Shown: piece by piece, positions 32,124 to 40,069 of the stretch | Layout of the letters: every line of letters starts with the position of its first letter | Position numbering within the stretch: the first letter of the stretch is position 1 | Assembly (NCBI RefSeq): GCF_027594145.1 | Contig: NZ_JAQFFK010000001.1 | Location: 248,001 to 312,000, forward strand | DNA: 64,000 nt | Direction: 5' to 3' | Source: Methanococcoides alaskense | GTDB taxonomy: Archaea > Halobacteriota > Methanosarcinia > Methanosarcinales > Methanosarcinaceae | Program-made: the position numbers and the translations under genes | Notes under the pieces: model-generated | What the model was told of the DNA's origin: nothing | Databases searched by the model: none | The model's input: the letters and a program-made list of their open reading frames with translations, nothing else

Positions 32124-33365
32124 ATGAAATTGTGGGGATCGTTCTCATATTTTTTAATGATCTTACTATTTGCTTCATGTATGGGCTGCATCTCAGACGA
32201 TGTTCCATCAAACAATAATGACCGGTATACCGATCAAGTTCTTCCTGATCAAAATGTTGAAACTCATAGTGTAAGCCTCAATAAGTCGGCTGTTCTTGAC
32301 ATTGAGAACGGTTATTCTCTGAAGTTACTGGAAATAAACAAGAAGGAGAATTATGTTCGTTTCTCCTTTAGAAAAGAAGGTCAGGATTATTTAGCCTCTA
32401 AATTGATCACTGGTAACACATATAGCATAAAAGATCCAAACGGGGAGTACGCTGTCTACTCCGTGAATGTGGATAAGATCCACGATAACAGTTTTTTCAT
32501 CGACCTTACCTATGCGACAAAAGCTGCTATCGCTCGAGAGATTCAGGTTTCAGATGCTGATCTCCAGAAAGTACCTGAGCTTAGTATTGGCAATGACACT
32601 ATAACTCGATATTATGAGTGGGAATACGATGGTACGAAATTCAGTATGACGGCTGAGTATTACAAAGACAGCTATGAGGTATATTCTGAAAGAACCAGAT
32701 CCCGTGATTTTGACCAGTTTGTAACAGACACATATGATGATATGTTAATATCCCAACTTACTTCCCAGATGGAGGAAATGGCCCATGATGGTGGCGGTGA
32801 CTGTGAAGATTCTTCTATACTGCTTGCATCCTTACTCTATGATATGGGCTATGGTGTAGCACTTCCCAGACACATGGCTGTAGGTGTGAAAGGTGACGAT
32901 GACCTCTCTGGAAGCTATTACAACTATGACGGCACAAAATATTTCTATCTGGAACCCACGAATTCCGGTTGGGATGTGGGTGCTATCCCGGATGAATACA
33001 AAAATGAGAGTGTAATTATAACCCCTATCGGATCAGTTTCTCCTGAATTGCGGCTAACATTTACCGGTGCTGGTGAGAAGAATTCCTATCAGACCTCTGT
33101 AGATCTGGAGATTACGATAGAGAACGTTGGTTCAATTACTGCGGAAGATGTAGTGATACACACAACTCTTGAGAGCACGGATGAAGGAATGGTCTGGGAC
33201 CAGATCAAAAGTGATACTATGCTATCAATTGTTCCAGAAAGCAGTATCACTTACTCCGTCTTCGGATTGAAGGTGCCTGCTGGTGAAAGTTATCGTGTGG
33301 GTATTACAGCATGGGGTTCTAACGTCAATTCCGAATATATCTTTAGTGAATGGACATCCTCTTAA
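32124..33365 (+). CDS. Lipoprotein with transglutaminase-like (cysteine-His) domain
   Basis: A 413-residue exported protein. The N-terminus has a signal peptide with a lipobox-like 'SCMGC' (Cys near residue 22). A transglutaminase-like core is visible: 'GGGDCEDSSILLASLLYDMGY' (catalytic Cys near 229), 'PRHMAVGV' (His) and 'YFYLEPTNSGWDVG' (acidic third residue). The C-terminal ~110 residues ('SVDLEITIENVGSITAEDV') look like an Ig-like or CARDB fold. Probably an envelope peptidase-like protein; divergent from cysE. Substrate unknown. Confidence 0.75.
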   Translation: MKLWGSFSYFLMILLFASCMGCISDDVPSNNNDRYTDQVLPDQNVETHSVSLNKSAVLDIENGYSLKLLEINKKENYVRFSFRKEGQDYLASKLITGNTYSIKDPNGEYAVYSVNVDKIHDNSFFIDLTYATKAAIAREIQVSDADLQKVPELSIGNDTITRYYEWEYDGTKFSMTAEYYKDSYEVYSERTRSRDFDQFVTDTYDDMLISQLTSQMEEMAHDGGGDCEDSSILLASLLYDMGYGVALPRHMAVGVKGDDDLSGSYYNYDGTKYFYLEPTNSGWDVGAIPDEYKNESVIITPIGSVSPELRLTFTGAGEKNSYQTSVDLEITIENVGSITAEDVVIHTTLESTDEGMVWDQIKSDTMLSIVPESSITYSVFGLKVPAGESYRVGITAWGSNVNSEYIFSEWTSS

Positions 33366-33403
33366 AAAAAGGAGATCTCAAGTAAGGCACATATTTTTAA
33401 GCC

Positions 33404-34336
33404 TTACCAGAAAAATAGGATAATGCCTATAATTGCCAGCATGATACCATTCTGCATGATGAGGGAGACTGTCATGATCTTCAGACCCAGTTCTGGTCTA
33501 AATATTCCTGTGTAATATGGAAGCATGCTCTTTATCCTTGGAACACTTGCCAGTACTCTTCCCACCAGAAGAGCGAGAATGATATCCTTTGTGCTAAGCA
33601 TTTGAGCAGAGAGTAGATTTCCGGCGATCGTATATGCGGCTATATTACTGGCAAACCATCCTGCAATTATTGGCAGGCCTTCCGGTGGCACATAATTGAC
33701 AAGAAAAGAGCTTTTCATAATATCTGCTATCAGATCGAATATTCCTGTTTCCATTAACTGGAAAATAGCTATTGACACAACTGTTGTCGTCAAGGTCATT
33801 CTCATTACCGTTCGCTTTGACCTTCTCAGTGCGGTCAAGGATGCCTCTCTCAACGTTTTCTTTTCAATATCAGCATTAAGTGTCCCCGATGTTCTCGGTG
33901 TGAGGAGCAGTCGTGCTGCTACTAAGGCTATAAGTGTTTTCACAAAACCTATGAGAACTACAATTCCCAGATAGATCAATCCTGTTGTTCCCAGAAGTGC
34001 GACTATTATGGGAAGAAGGTCCCTTGAAAGTACGATACTTGAGGGGAACGAATTCACCATTGTTGCTATGATGGTCTCTTTTCTGTCTATGTGCTCATCA
34101 TAGTGCAACTTTGCTATCATGGAATTTCCTGCTGTGGAAGAGCCAAATGATGTGAGGAAACTAAGCCCGATTTCCTGTCTTAGGTGACCAAAGTGCATTA
34201 GGGGGGAAGCAAGAAAACCAAACTTATTGACCCATCCTATTTCGACGAGAATGGCCATGGCAAGTGTTCCTATGATTATCGGAGGAAGGACCTTCATAAG
34301 ATATTCAAAAGCGAGAAAAAGTGCATCTATCCACAT
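33404..34336 (-). CDS. Nucleoside-recognition (Gate) domain membrane protein
   Basis: A 310-residue polytopic protein with about eight hydrophobic segments. The 'LTSFGSSTAGNSMIAKL' loop and 'VNSFPSSIVLSRDLLPIIVALLG' resemble the Gate/nucleoside-recognition domain seen in SpmA/SpmB-like and ferrous-transport-like proteins. Substrate unknown. Overlaps nothing and follows an HTH gene by about 40 bases on the same strand. Confidence 0.65.
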   Translation of the reverse strand: MWIDALFLAFEYLMKVLPPIIIGTLAMAILVEIGWVNKFGFLASPLMHFGHLRQEIGLSFLTSFGSSTAGNSMIAKLHYDEHIDRKETIIATMVNSFPSSIVLSRDLLPIIVALLGTTGLIYLGIVVLIGFVKTLIALVAARLLLTPRTSGTLNADIEKKTLREASLTALRRSKRTVMRMTLTTTVVSIAIFQLMETGIFDLIADIMKSSFLVNYVPPEGLPIIAGWFASNIAAYTIAGNLLSAQMLSTKDIILALLVGRVLASVPRIKSMLPYYTGIFRPELGLKIMTVSLIMQNGIMLAIIGIILFFW

Positions 34337-34377
34337 TTGCGGAACAATTGATCATATTGGTTAAGAGCTTTACGCAT

Positions 34378-34668
34378 TCAATCCTTTTTTCTGCCTTTCT
34401 TAAGGTCCCACATCTCAGCAAAATTGTCCCGGAGATTGTCACGAAAGCTTTCCTTATAGCAGATAAGTAATTCAGCCACACGTTCAGGTTCGTTTAGAAT
34501 AAAATGACTTTCTCTTCCATTTTTTATCTTTGTTATTACTTGTCCTCTCAGCAGCTTGTTCAGATGCCATGAAGTTGTTGATGGTGCCAGTCCGATAGCA
34601 TTAGAAAGCTCTCCATTGTTCATACCTTCATTTTGGAGTAAAGCCACATGATTCATCCAGGTATGCAA
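34378..34668 (-). CDS. Winged-helix (ArsR-like) DNA-binding protein, N-terminus uncertain
   Basis: A 96-residue reading with an HTH at 'LSNAIGLAPSTTSWHLNKLLRG' (about residues 21-44, quoted in part) and wing 'KNGRESHFILNEPERV'. The only plausible start is TTG at 34668 and its ribosome binding site is poor (AAGG at three bases). In the same frame, reading back 11 codons, sits the TAG that ends the repeat protein at 34702, and the intervening sequence (KSKLSKITLRQLHTW) looks like the missing first helix. So it may be translated only by read-through or coupling, or be a decayed gene. Likely regulates the neighbouring membrane protein. Confidence 0.55.
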   Translation of the reverse strand: MHTWMNHVALLQNEGMNNGELSNAIGLAPSTTSWHLNKLLRGQVITKIKNGRESHFILNEPERVAELLICYKESFRDNLRDNFAEMWDLKKGRKKD

Positions 34669-34701
34669 TTGCCTTAGGGTTATTTTAGACAGCTTCGATT
34701 T

Positions 34702-35259
34702 CTACGATATTGGATGGGGGGTTTGGATGAACATAACTGCGAGTCCGTTTTGCCTGACAGCTGCGAGTTTCATCTCCTCGGTCGGGTCCATAATGTGCTC
34801 GAGAGTGAGCCCATCTTGTTTGACAGCTGCGAGTTTCATCTCTTCGGTAGGGGTGGTGATGTATTTGATTGCTAATCCGTCCTGTTTGACTGCCTCGAGT
34901 TGCATTTCCTCTGTTGGTTTGTCGATGTATTCAATTGATCCTCCGGATTTTCTGACAGCTTCCAGTTTCATCTCATCTGTCGGGCTGTCGGGCTGTCGGG
35001 CTGTCAGGCTGTCGATATGGCGAATGGATATGCCATTGTTCTTGACAACTTCGAGTCGGATTTCCTCGGATGGGTTGGCGATGTACTTTATTGGCCCTCC
35101 GTTTATCCTCACTGCTGTGAGTTTAACCTGTTCTGAAGGGTTCTTGATATTCTTTATATCATATGGGTCATTTGTCACAAGTTCAATTTGTTCTTCTTCC
35201 GACATGCTTGAATAATCTTTCATGGTTTCACCTATTTCTTGTCTGGATTTCTTAATCAT
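34702..35259 (-). CDS. 22-residue tandem-repeat protein (DUF4116-like)
   Basis: A 185-residue protein made of about seven 22-residue helical repeats of form PTEEMKLAAVKQDGLAIKYI, similar to the DUF4116 repeat. Repeats 1-2 are diverged, 4-6 nearly identical. Between repeats 3 and 4 lies an 8-residue insert (SLTARQPD) that corresponds to three extra copies of an 8-bp unit. The ATG at 35259 overlaps an upstream 33-codon reading by 4 bases. The stop is TAG. Function unknown; solenoid repeat proteins usually bind other proteins. Confidence 0.7.
   Translation of the reverse strand: MIKKSRQEIGETMKDYSSMSEEEQIELVTNDPYDIKNIKNPSEQVKLTAVRINGGPIKYIANPSEEIRLEVVKNNGISIRHIDSLTARQPDSPTDEMKLEAVRKSGGSIEYIDKPTEEMQLEAVKQDGLAIKYITTPTEEMKLAAVKQDGLTLEHIMDPTEEMKLAAVRQNGLAVMFIQTPHPIS
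34981..35012 (+). repeat. 8-bp tandem repeat (CGGGCTGT) inside the repeat-protein gene
   Basis: Three perfect CGGGCTGT units (34981-35004) and one variant CAGGCTGT (35005-35012). Removing three units (24 bp) restores the normal 22-residue spacing, so the array is an in-frame expansion of 8 residues. Confidence 0.8.
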
Positions 35260-35357
35260 TTTTGAGCACTAGCAATCGCCTCATGCATGAGATTGGTCAT
35301 GAAATTGAAATGAAGCATACTATGCAGGAAGGGTTTGTCATGCATCCTTGGGGTCAT
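35256..35357 (-). CDS. Possible 33-codon ORF translationally coupled to the repeat protein
   Basis: Reads MTPRMHDKPFLHSMLHFN then FMTNLMHEAIASAQK (residues 1-18 and 19-33) and its TGA overlaps the ATG of the repeat protein (ATGA). The overlap supports a coupled short gene or the 3' end of a lost gene. There is no ribosome binding site, and its start region is one of three copies of a DNA motif, so this is a weak call. Confidence 0.3.
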   Translation of the reverse strand: MTPRMHDKPFLHSMLHFNFMTNLMHEAIASAQK

Positions 35358-35383
35358 AAAAGAGGTAAAAGATTACTTTAATA

Positions 35384-35486
35384 ATGGGTATGGGAGCCAC
35401 ATTTCAGAGAATACCACCAGTTAGCGGAATTCTCATCCCCCACAAGTCCCCAAACTCGCTCTACGGCTTATAACTCCCATACCCAT
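35384..35486 (+). repeat. Inverted-repeat module A
   Basis: ATGGGTATGGGAG (35384-35396) and CTCCCATACCCAT (35474-35486) are a perfect 13-base inverted repeat around a 77-base centre. The downstream flank ATATAATATATTGATTTCTC... is shared with modules B and C. Could be a structured RNA, a small mobile element or a diverged tandem duplication. Confidence 0.65.
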
Positions 35487-35596
35487 ATAATATATTGATT
35501 TCTCAGTTAAAAGATGTTACGACAGAATGTTCTATCGATTATAAGATATTGATTTTTGTAACCATTATTCGATTAAAAAGAGAAATTATTATTCTG

Positions 35597-35691
35597 ATGG
35601 GAGTAAGGAGATGGGTGAAGAAGTGCTTGTGGTGGTACTGTGCCAAATCCGAGTACAATCGGTTGGCGGAAAATAATCTCCCTGCTCCTAT
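35597..35691 (+). repeat. Inverted-repeat module B
   Basis: ATGGGAGTAAGGAG (35597-35610) against CTCCCTGCTCCTAT (35678-35691) with three mismatches, two allowing G-U pairs. The flank ...AGTAAATTGGTTTACAGGTTAA matches modules A and C. Its left flank (AAAAAGAGAA, 35577-35586) recurs in module C. Confidence 0.5.
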
Positions 35692-35805
35692 TTAGTAAAT
35701 TGGTTTACAGGTTAAAACGCATTGCGGTAAGACATTTAAATATTTTTATTGTATATATATTTATTAGAATTATAATTTGAACAAAAAGAGAACTACATTA
35801 TTTAG

Positions 35806-35910
35806 ATGTGGAAGTCAGAAGCAGTAGGATTGAACGTTTTTCTGGGGTTTTTGTCAACTATGCAAGTCACAATTGACTGACAAAAGATATTATCGCTTCT
35901 GCTCCCACAT
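35806..35910 (+). repeat. Inverted-repeat module C
   Basis: ATGTGGAAGTCAGAAGC (35806-35822) against GCTTCTGCTCCCACAT (35895-35910) with one mismatch and one gap. Preceded by TATA-like GTATATATATTTATTA (35752-35767) and AAAAAGAGAA; followed by AGAATATTACTTTCTAAGTTAA. Third copy of the module family. Confidence 0.5.
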
Positions 35911-36156
35911 AGAATATTACTTTCTAAGTTAATACGGATTGTGGTTCAGGGGTGTGATGTAGCCTTGGGGAATGAAAAGAGGGAAGGAGGCTGCTATGAG
36001 CGGTAATGCTACGGTATTAACGAAGATGTTGTCTTCTTATGTGGCGTTACAATGATCAGTTCGATTTAGTATAGCTTTCAGAATATAAAATTGTATTTTA
36101 ACTTTATCACTTTAGTTCAGTGTAGTGAGGGTGTGATTTATAAAACCAAACGTATA

Positions 36157-36318
36157 ATGTATACAGAGGAGAGATTGTCTGTGGAAGAAATAATCGTTTC
36201 ACATAATACGGTCATGAGGATGGTTTCTAAAATGCCTTTATTTGATAGCGATAGTTTTGATGAGGTTGTCTCAAAGTTGCTTGATTTTTATGATGATGAA
36301 CAGACAAACAATGAATAA
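36157..36318 (+). CDS. Small acidic protein (53 aa), possible antitoxin-like or SIR2 partner
   Basis: Reads from ATG 36157: 'MYTEERLSVEEIIVSHNTVMR' (quoted in part) then 'SDSFDEVVSKLLDFYDDEQ'. The C-terminal 'FDEVVSKLL' pattern is like the C-terminal helix of archaeal ribbon-helix-helix antitoxins, but the beta strand is not clear. No good ribosome binding site. It lies about 85 bases before the SIR2-domain gene on the same strand, with a TATA-like TATATAGC near 36353-36360 between them, so they may be transcribed separately. Function is inferred from position only. Confidence 0.45.
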   Translation: MYTEERLSVEEIIVSHNTVMRMVSKMPLFDSDSFDEVVSKLLDFYDDEQTNNE

Positions 36319-36401
36319 GGTAATCACTATCGATATTTTAGTTGCAAATATTTATATAGCAAAAAGAAACATTATCATAAAATAATTTATGGTGTTTCTC
36401 A

Positions 36402-37967
36402 ATGGATATAAGTATTAAAGATACTCTTGTGGCTCACTTTCAACAGATTTCATCATCCCCGTTTTTGTTTGTCGGTTCTGGATTTTCTAGAAGGTATATA
36501 GGACTCGAAAAGTGGGACGAATTGTTGAAGAGTTTTTGCAAGGGCTTGAAACCGTATGAGTACTATGTTTCTAAATCTGATGGAAGTTTGGAAAGCACTG
36601 CTACATTGATATCGGAAGATTTCAATGATTTGTGGTGGGAATCACCAGAATATGAGAGGTCTAGGAAAGAAAACACCGCTGACGTCATTGGGAATGCATC
36701 TGCACTTAAGTTTTCGATTGCTAAATATGTTAAAGATCTTTCAACAAATGATATTGAAGACCCAGATCTTAAAAAAGAGATTGAGTTATTGTTAGATTCT
36801 AATATCGATGGTATCATAACCACCAATTGGGATCTGCTTTTAGAAACGTTGTTCCCAAAATACAAAGTTTACGTTGGTCAAAAGGAGCTCATTTCTTCAT
36901 CACCTTTATCAATTGCTGAAATTTACAAAATACATGGGTGCAGTTCCAATCCAAACAGCATGGTTTTAACAGCTGAAGATTATGAAGCGTTCAATGAGAG
37001 GAATACATATCTTGCTGCTAAATTGATAACGCTTTTTGTGGAACATCCCATAATATTCATCGGATATTCTTTAAACGATCCCAACGTTGTTGCTCTCTTA
37101 CATTCGGTGGTTAAATGTCTCACACAAGAAGGCATTGACAAAGTAAGAAAAAATTTAATTTTTGTTCAGCGCTTAAAAGCCGGTCGGACTGAAGGTATTT
37201 CTGATAGTATCATGACTTTCCCCGATGGGCACATTCCTATAAAATTGGTTACTACAAATAGCTTCATCCCCGTTTATGAAGCAATTGCTTCCGTGGAAAG
37301 AAAAATTCCTGCAAGTATTCTGCGGCATTGTAAGGATCAATTTTATACTCTTGTGAAAGAAAACGATCCACATGGTCATTTATCGGTCGTTGATTATGAC
37401 TTAATTGATGATGAGAATGATATTGAATTTTTTGCGGGTATTGGAGTTGTTTCAGACAAAGTTTCCACGTTGGGTTATACGTCAATTACTGCTGAAGATT
37501 TATTTTTAGATTGGATTAATGATTCAAACCTATATGATTCGACTCTGATTATTGAGAAGACTCTGCCAGAACTACGAAAAGGAAGGTCCTATTTACCAAT
37601 CTATAAGTATTTACAAGACATGGGTATATCTTCACAAGCAGATTATGAAATGTCGGGTCTTAATTTTGATACGCTTCTTGCTGAAGACCACATGAAGTAT
37701 CAATCAAATTCATTGAAAAGGTCTTATGAATTACATGCTGACGGAAAAACGTTCCATAAAATACTCGATGAGTTTACTTTCTCGAAAGCATGTGGTTATA
37801 TCCCACTATTATCACTTTCTGAAATCGATTTGCCTATTCTAGAAGACTTCATATCCATCAATCAGTATTTGTTGAATGACTCCTCATATAAAACATATTA
37901 TAGAAAGTCAATATGCTTAGCAGACTATCTGAAATATGGTTGGGATAATGTGCCGGCAGATGAGTAA
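36402..37967 (+). CDS. SIR2-domain protein, probable NAD-consuming defence effector
   Basis: A 521-residue protein with an N-terminal SIR2-type domain (about residues 1-270): nucleotide loop 'FVGSGFSRRYIG' (23-34), 'IITTNWDLLLETLF' (TTNWD, near 140), catalytic-type His in 'IYKIHGCSS' (near 175), and 'IFIGYSLNDPNV' (near 223). The C-terminal ~250 residues are not recognised. SIR2 domains of this size and type serve as NADases in several prokaryotic anti-virus systems, usually with a sensor domain or partner gene. No partner except the small upstream gene is seen. The base composition is AT-rich compared with housekeeping neighbours, and it is flanked by diverged repeats. Confidence 0.8.
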   Translation: MDISIKDTLVAHFQQISSSPFLFVGSGFSRRYIGLEKWDELLKSFCKGLKPYEYYVSKSDGSLESTATLISEDFNDLWWESPEYERSRKENTADVIGNASALKFSIAKYVKDLSTNDIEDPDLKKEIELLLDSNIDGIITTNWDLLLETLFPKYKVYVGQKELISSSPLSIAEIYKIHGCSSNPNSMVLTAEDYEAFNERNTYLAAKLITLFVEHPIIFIGYSLNDPNVVALLHSVVKCLTQEGIDKVRKNLIFVQRLKAGRTEGISDSIMTFPDGHIPIKLVTTNSFIPVYEAIASVERKIPASILRHCKDQFYTLVKENDPHGHLSVVDYDLIDDENDIEFFAGIGVVSDKVSTLGYTSITAEDLFLDWINDSNLYDSTLIIEKTLPELRKGRSYLPIYKYLQDMGISSQADYEMSGLNFDTLLAEDHMKYQSNSLKRSYELHADGKTFHKILDEFTFSKACGYIPLLSLSEIDLPILEDFISINQYLLNDSSYKTYYRKSICLADYLKYGWDNVPADE

Positions 37968-37981
37968 TTTAATACTTCTTT

Positions 37982-38456
37982 TTTTTTAATCTGGCTTCCC
38001 GTGTCTAATAAATTCGGCATACATTGTTAAATTGATCATTTCCAGTATCTATTTAATGTATCATAAATTGTCAGCGATCATTAAGATTCTCAATCTCCTC
38101 AAACACTTCCGGATATTGAGATCTCAACTCAGCATATTTCAGAAGAAGTGAAAATACATCCTTGGGGATTCAGGAGAGGGAAACGATTGTTGTGATTTGC
38201 ACAATGTTTGTTTCGATAGATGTACCATTTATTTCTTACAACAAGAAGGAAATCGAAAAGGGTACTATCTGACGTGGTATAATAACGATTCTGGTACATT
38301 TCTCGAAATGTTAGAATGATAAGAAATTTTCTATTGCATGTTCAAATGGTCGGCACTATCCCATCGAAATATTAATTATAAAAGGAAGCTTTTCATACTT
38401 CATACACCTTTAAAGAACATAAGAACATAATATTCGCCAATCAAATTGAGATCTGA
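37982..38456 (-). pseudogene. Intergenic stretch with a degenerate minus-strand gene remnant
   Basis: A 490-base stretch with no intact gene. On the minus strand, from about 38168 down to 38076, the reading DVFSLLLKYAELRSQYPEVF then EEIENLNDR and stop is protein-like but has an in-frame stop (TGA) just upstream and no start, so it looks like the 3' end of a dead gene. The plus strand of the same place carries the third copy of the CCTTGGGG motif. The rest is AT-rich, including thrC promoter sequence. Confidence 0.4.
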
Positions 38457-38461
38457 TCAAC

Positions 38462-39805
38462 ATGAAACTCTATAGTACCAATCTCAAAGCAGACGAAGTA
38501 TCCTTCGAAACTGCTCTTATTAAAGGTCTTGCTCCGGATAAAGGCCTTTACATGCCAAAAGATCTCCCCCATTTCTCAGAGGAAGAGCTTACTTCCCTTA
38601 AAGATGAGCCATATCCTGAGATAGCCTTTAAGCTGCTCAGCAGGATCCTTGAAGGTGAGATAGATGAAGCATCATTAAAAGAGATCACATATGATGCTTA
38701 CAACTACGATGTTCCTCTGGAGGAAGTGGATGAGAACACTTACATAATGAGGCTTGATCGTGGACCCACTGCTTCATTCAAGGACTTTGCAGCCCGTATG
38801 ATGGCAAGGTTGATGCAGTACTACCTCAAAAAAGAGGACAAGAAACTGACAATTCTAACGGCTACTTCTGGAGATACCGGCAGTGCTGTAGCCCATGCAT
38901 TCTACGGTCTTGACAACATAAAGGTGATCGTGCTATTCCCTGAGACCGAAGTATCAGACCGTCAGAGAAAGCAGATGACCACCCTCGATGGCAACATCTC
39001 TGCCATTGCAATGGACGGGAAGTTCGATGACTGCCAGGCATTGGTCAAACAGGCTTTTGCAGACCCTGACCTTAAGCACCTGAACCTTTCATCAGCAAAT
39101 TCGATCAATATAGGCAGACTTATCCCACAATCCATTTATTATTTCTATGCCTACCTTAAGCTTCGGGAGTTCCCGGAAGAGATCATCTATTCCATTCCTT
39201 CAGGAAATTTCGGTAACATGATGGGATGTGTGTTCGCAAAGAAAATGGGTGTGCCAATTAAGAAGATCCTTGCTTCTGTGAACGAGAACGATGAAGTGCC
39301 TGTTTTCTTCAACACAGGTGAGTACTCCAAGATCGAACCTTCCAGAAATTGTATCTCAAATGCAATGAATGTCGGTCATCCAAGCAATCTTGCCAGATTG
39401 GTGATGATATATGGTGGTGAAATGGATGAGACCGGCCACATAAATAAGATGCCAAATATGGATATTCTCAACAATGATATCTTCTCTACATCAGTTACCG
39501 ATGAGGAAACAACGGCTATTGTCAGGGAATTCTATGAGGAATATGGCATTTTCATTGAACCCCATGGAGCAGTCGGAATAAAAGGACTTCTGGATTACAG
39601 GGCAGTTTCTAATGACGATACACTGGCTGTAACGCTCGAGACAGCTCATCCGGCAAAGTTCCCTAAAGAAGTGATGTCTGCAATAGGTGTCGATCCTGAA
39701 CCACCCCAGACACTCAAGGATGTCGAGTCAAGGGAAGAGTTCGTGGAATTTTTGGAAGCTGACTATGAGCAGTTCAAGAACTACCTGAAGGAAAAGCTTG
39801 ACTAA
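38462..39805 (+). CDS. thrC: Threonine synthase
   Basis: A 447-residue PLP enzyme forming threonine from O-phosphohomoserine. 'LDRGPTASFKDFAARMM' holds the PLP Lys (near residue 109), 'LTATSGDTGSAVAHAF' is the phosphate loop, and the N-terminal 'YSTNLKADEVSFETALIKGLAPDKGLYMP' (quoted in part) is the class II (yeast/E. coli-like) opening. Full length. Monocistronic, with a terminator hairpin overlapping its stop. Confidence 0.95.
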   Translation: MKLYSTNLKADEVSFETALIKGLAPDKGLYMPKDLPHFSEEELTSLKDEPYPEIAFKLLSRILEGEIDEASLKEITYDAYNYDVPLEEVDENTYIMRLDRGPTASFKDFAARMMARLMQYYLKKEDKKLTILTATSGDTGSAVAHAFYGLDNIKVIVLFPETEVSDRQRKQMTTLDGNISAIAMDGKFDDCQALVKQAFADPDLKHLNLSSANSINIGRLIPQSIYYFYAYLKLREFPEEIIYSIPSGNFGNMMGCVFAKKMGVPIKKILASVNENDEVPVFFNTGEYSKIEPSRNCISNAMNVGHPSNLARLVMIYGGEMDETGHINKMPNMDILNNDIFSTSVTDEETTAIVREFYEEYGIFIEPHGAVGIKGLLDYRAVSNDDTLAVTLETAHPAKFPKEVMSAIGVDPEPPQTLKDVESREEFVEFLEADYEQFKNYLKEKLD

Positions 39806-39820
39806 GCTTCTCCTTTTTTC
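39790..39820 (+). terminator. Hairpin terminator at the thrC stop
   Basis: GGAAAAGCTT (39790-39799) pairs with AAGCTTCTCC (39804-39813) with a GACT loop, followed by TTTTTTC and further T runs. The stop codon TAA (39803-39805) lies within it. Confidence 0.7.
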
Positions 39821-40069
39821 TCTCCTTTTCTTTTTTTATTACTTTTAGAAACAGAACAGTTCTGGATTGGTCAGATCCCAATATTTTCTAGCACTTTTTT
39901 AAGCAAATTACCTATTCAGAGATATGCATCAACAGTTTTACAAGAATATGTTCTCTAGCTCAAATAAACGTATTCTGTGTATCGAAAACAACAAATGGAA
40001 AAATATACTCAAAAATAAATTTAAGAAAAAATAAGATGATATGAAAAGCAAAAATTGCTATTCATATAC

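Noticed and set aside
35495-35695. 66-residue plus-strand reading
   Set aside because: It spans an inverted-repeat module and flanks shared with other modules; no ribosome binding site.
35996-36055. 19-codon peptide (MSGNATVLTKMLSSYVALQ) with a good ribosome binding site
   Set aside because: It follows the CCTTGGGG motif copy 2 and is too short to separate from chance; noted only as a possible leader peptide.
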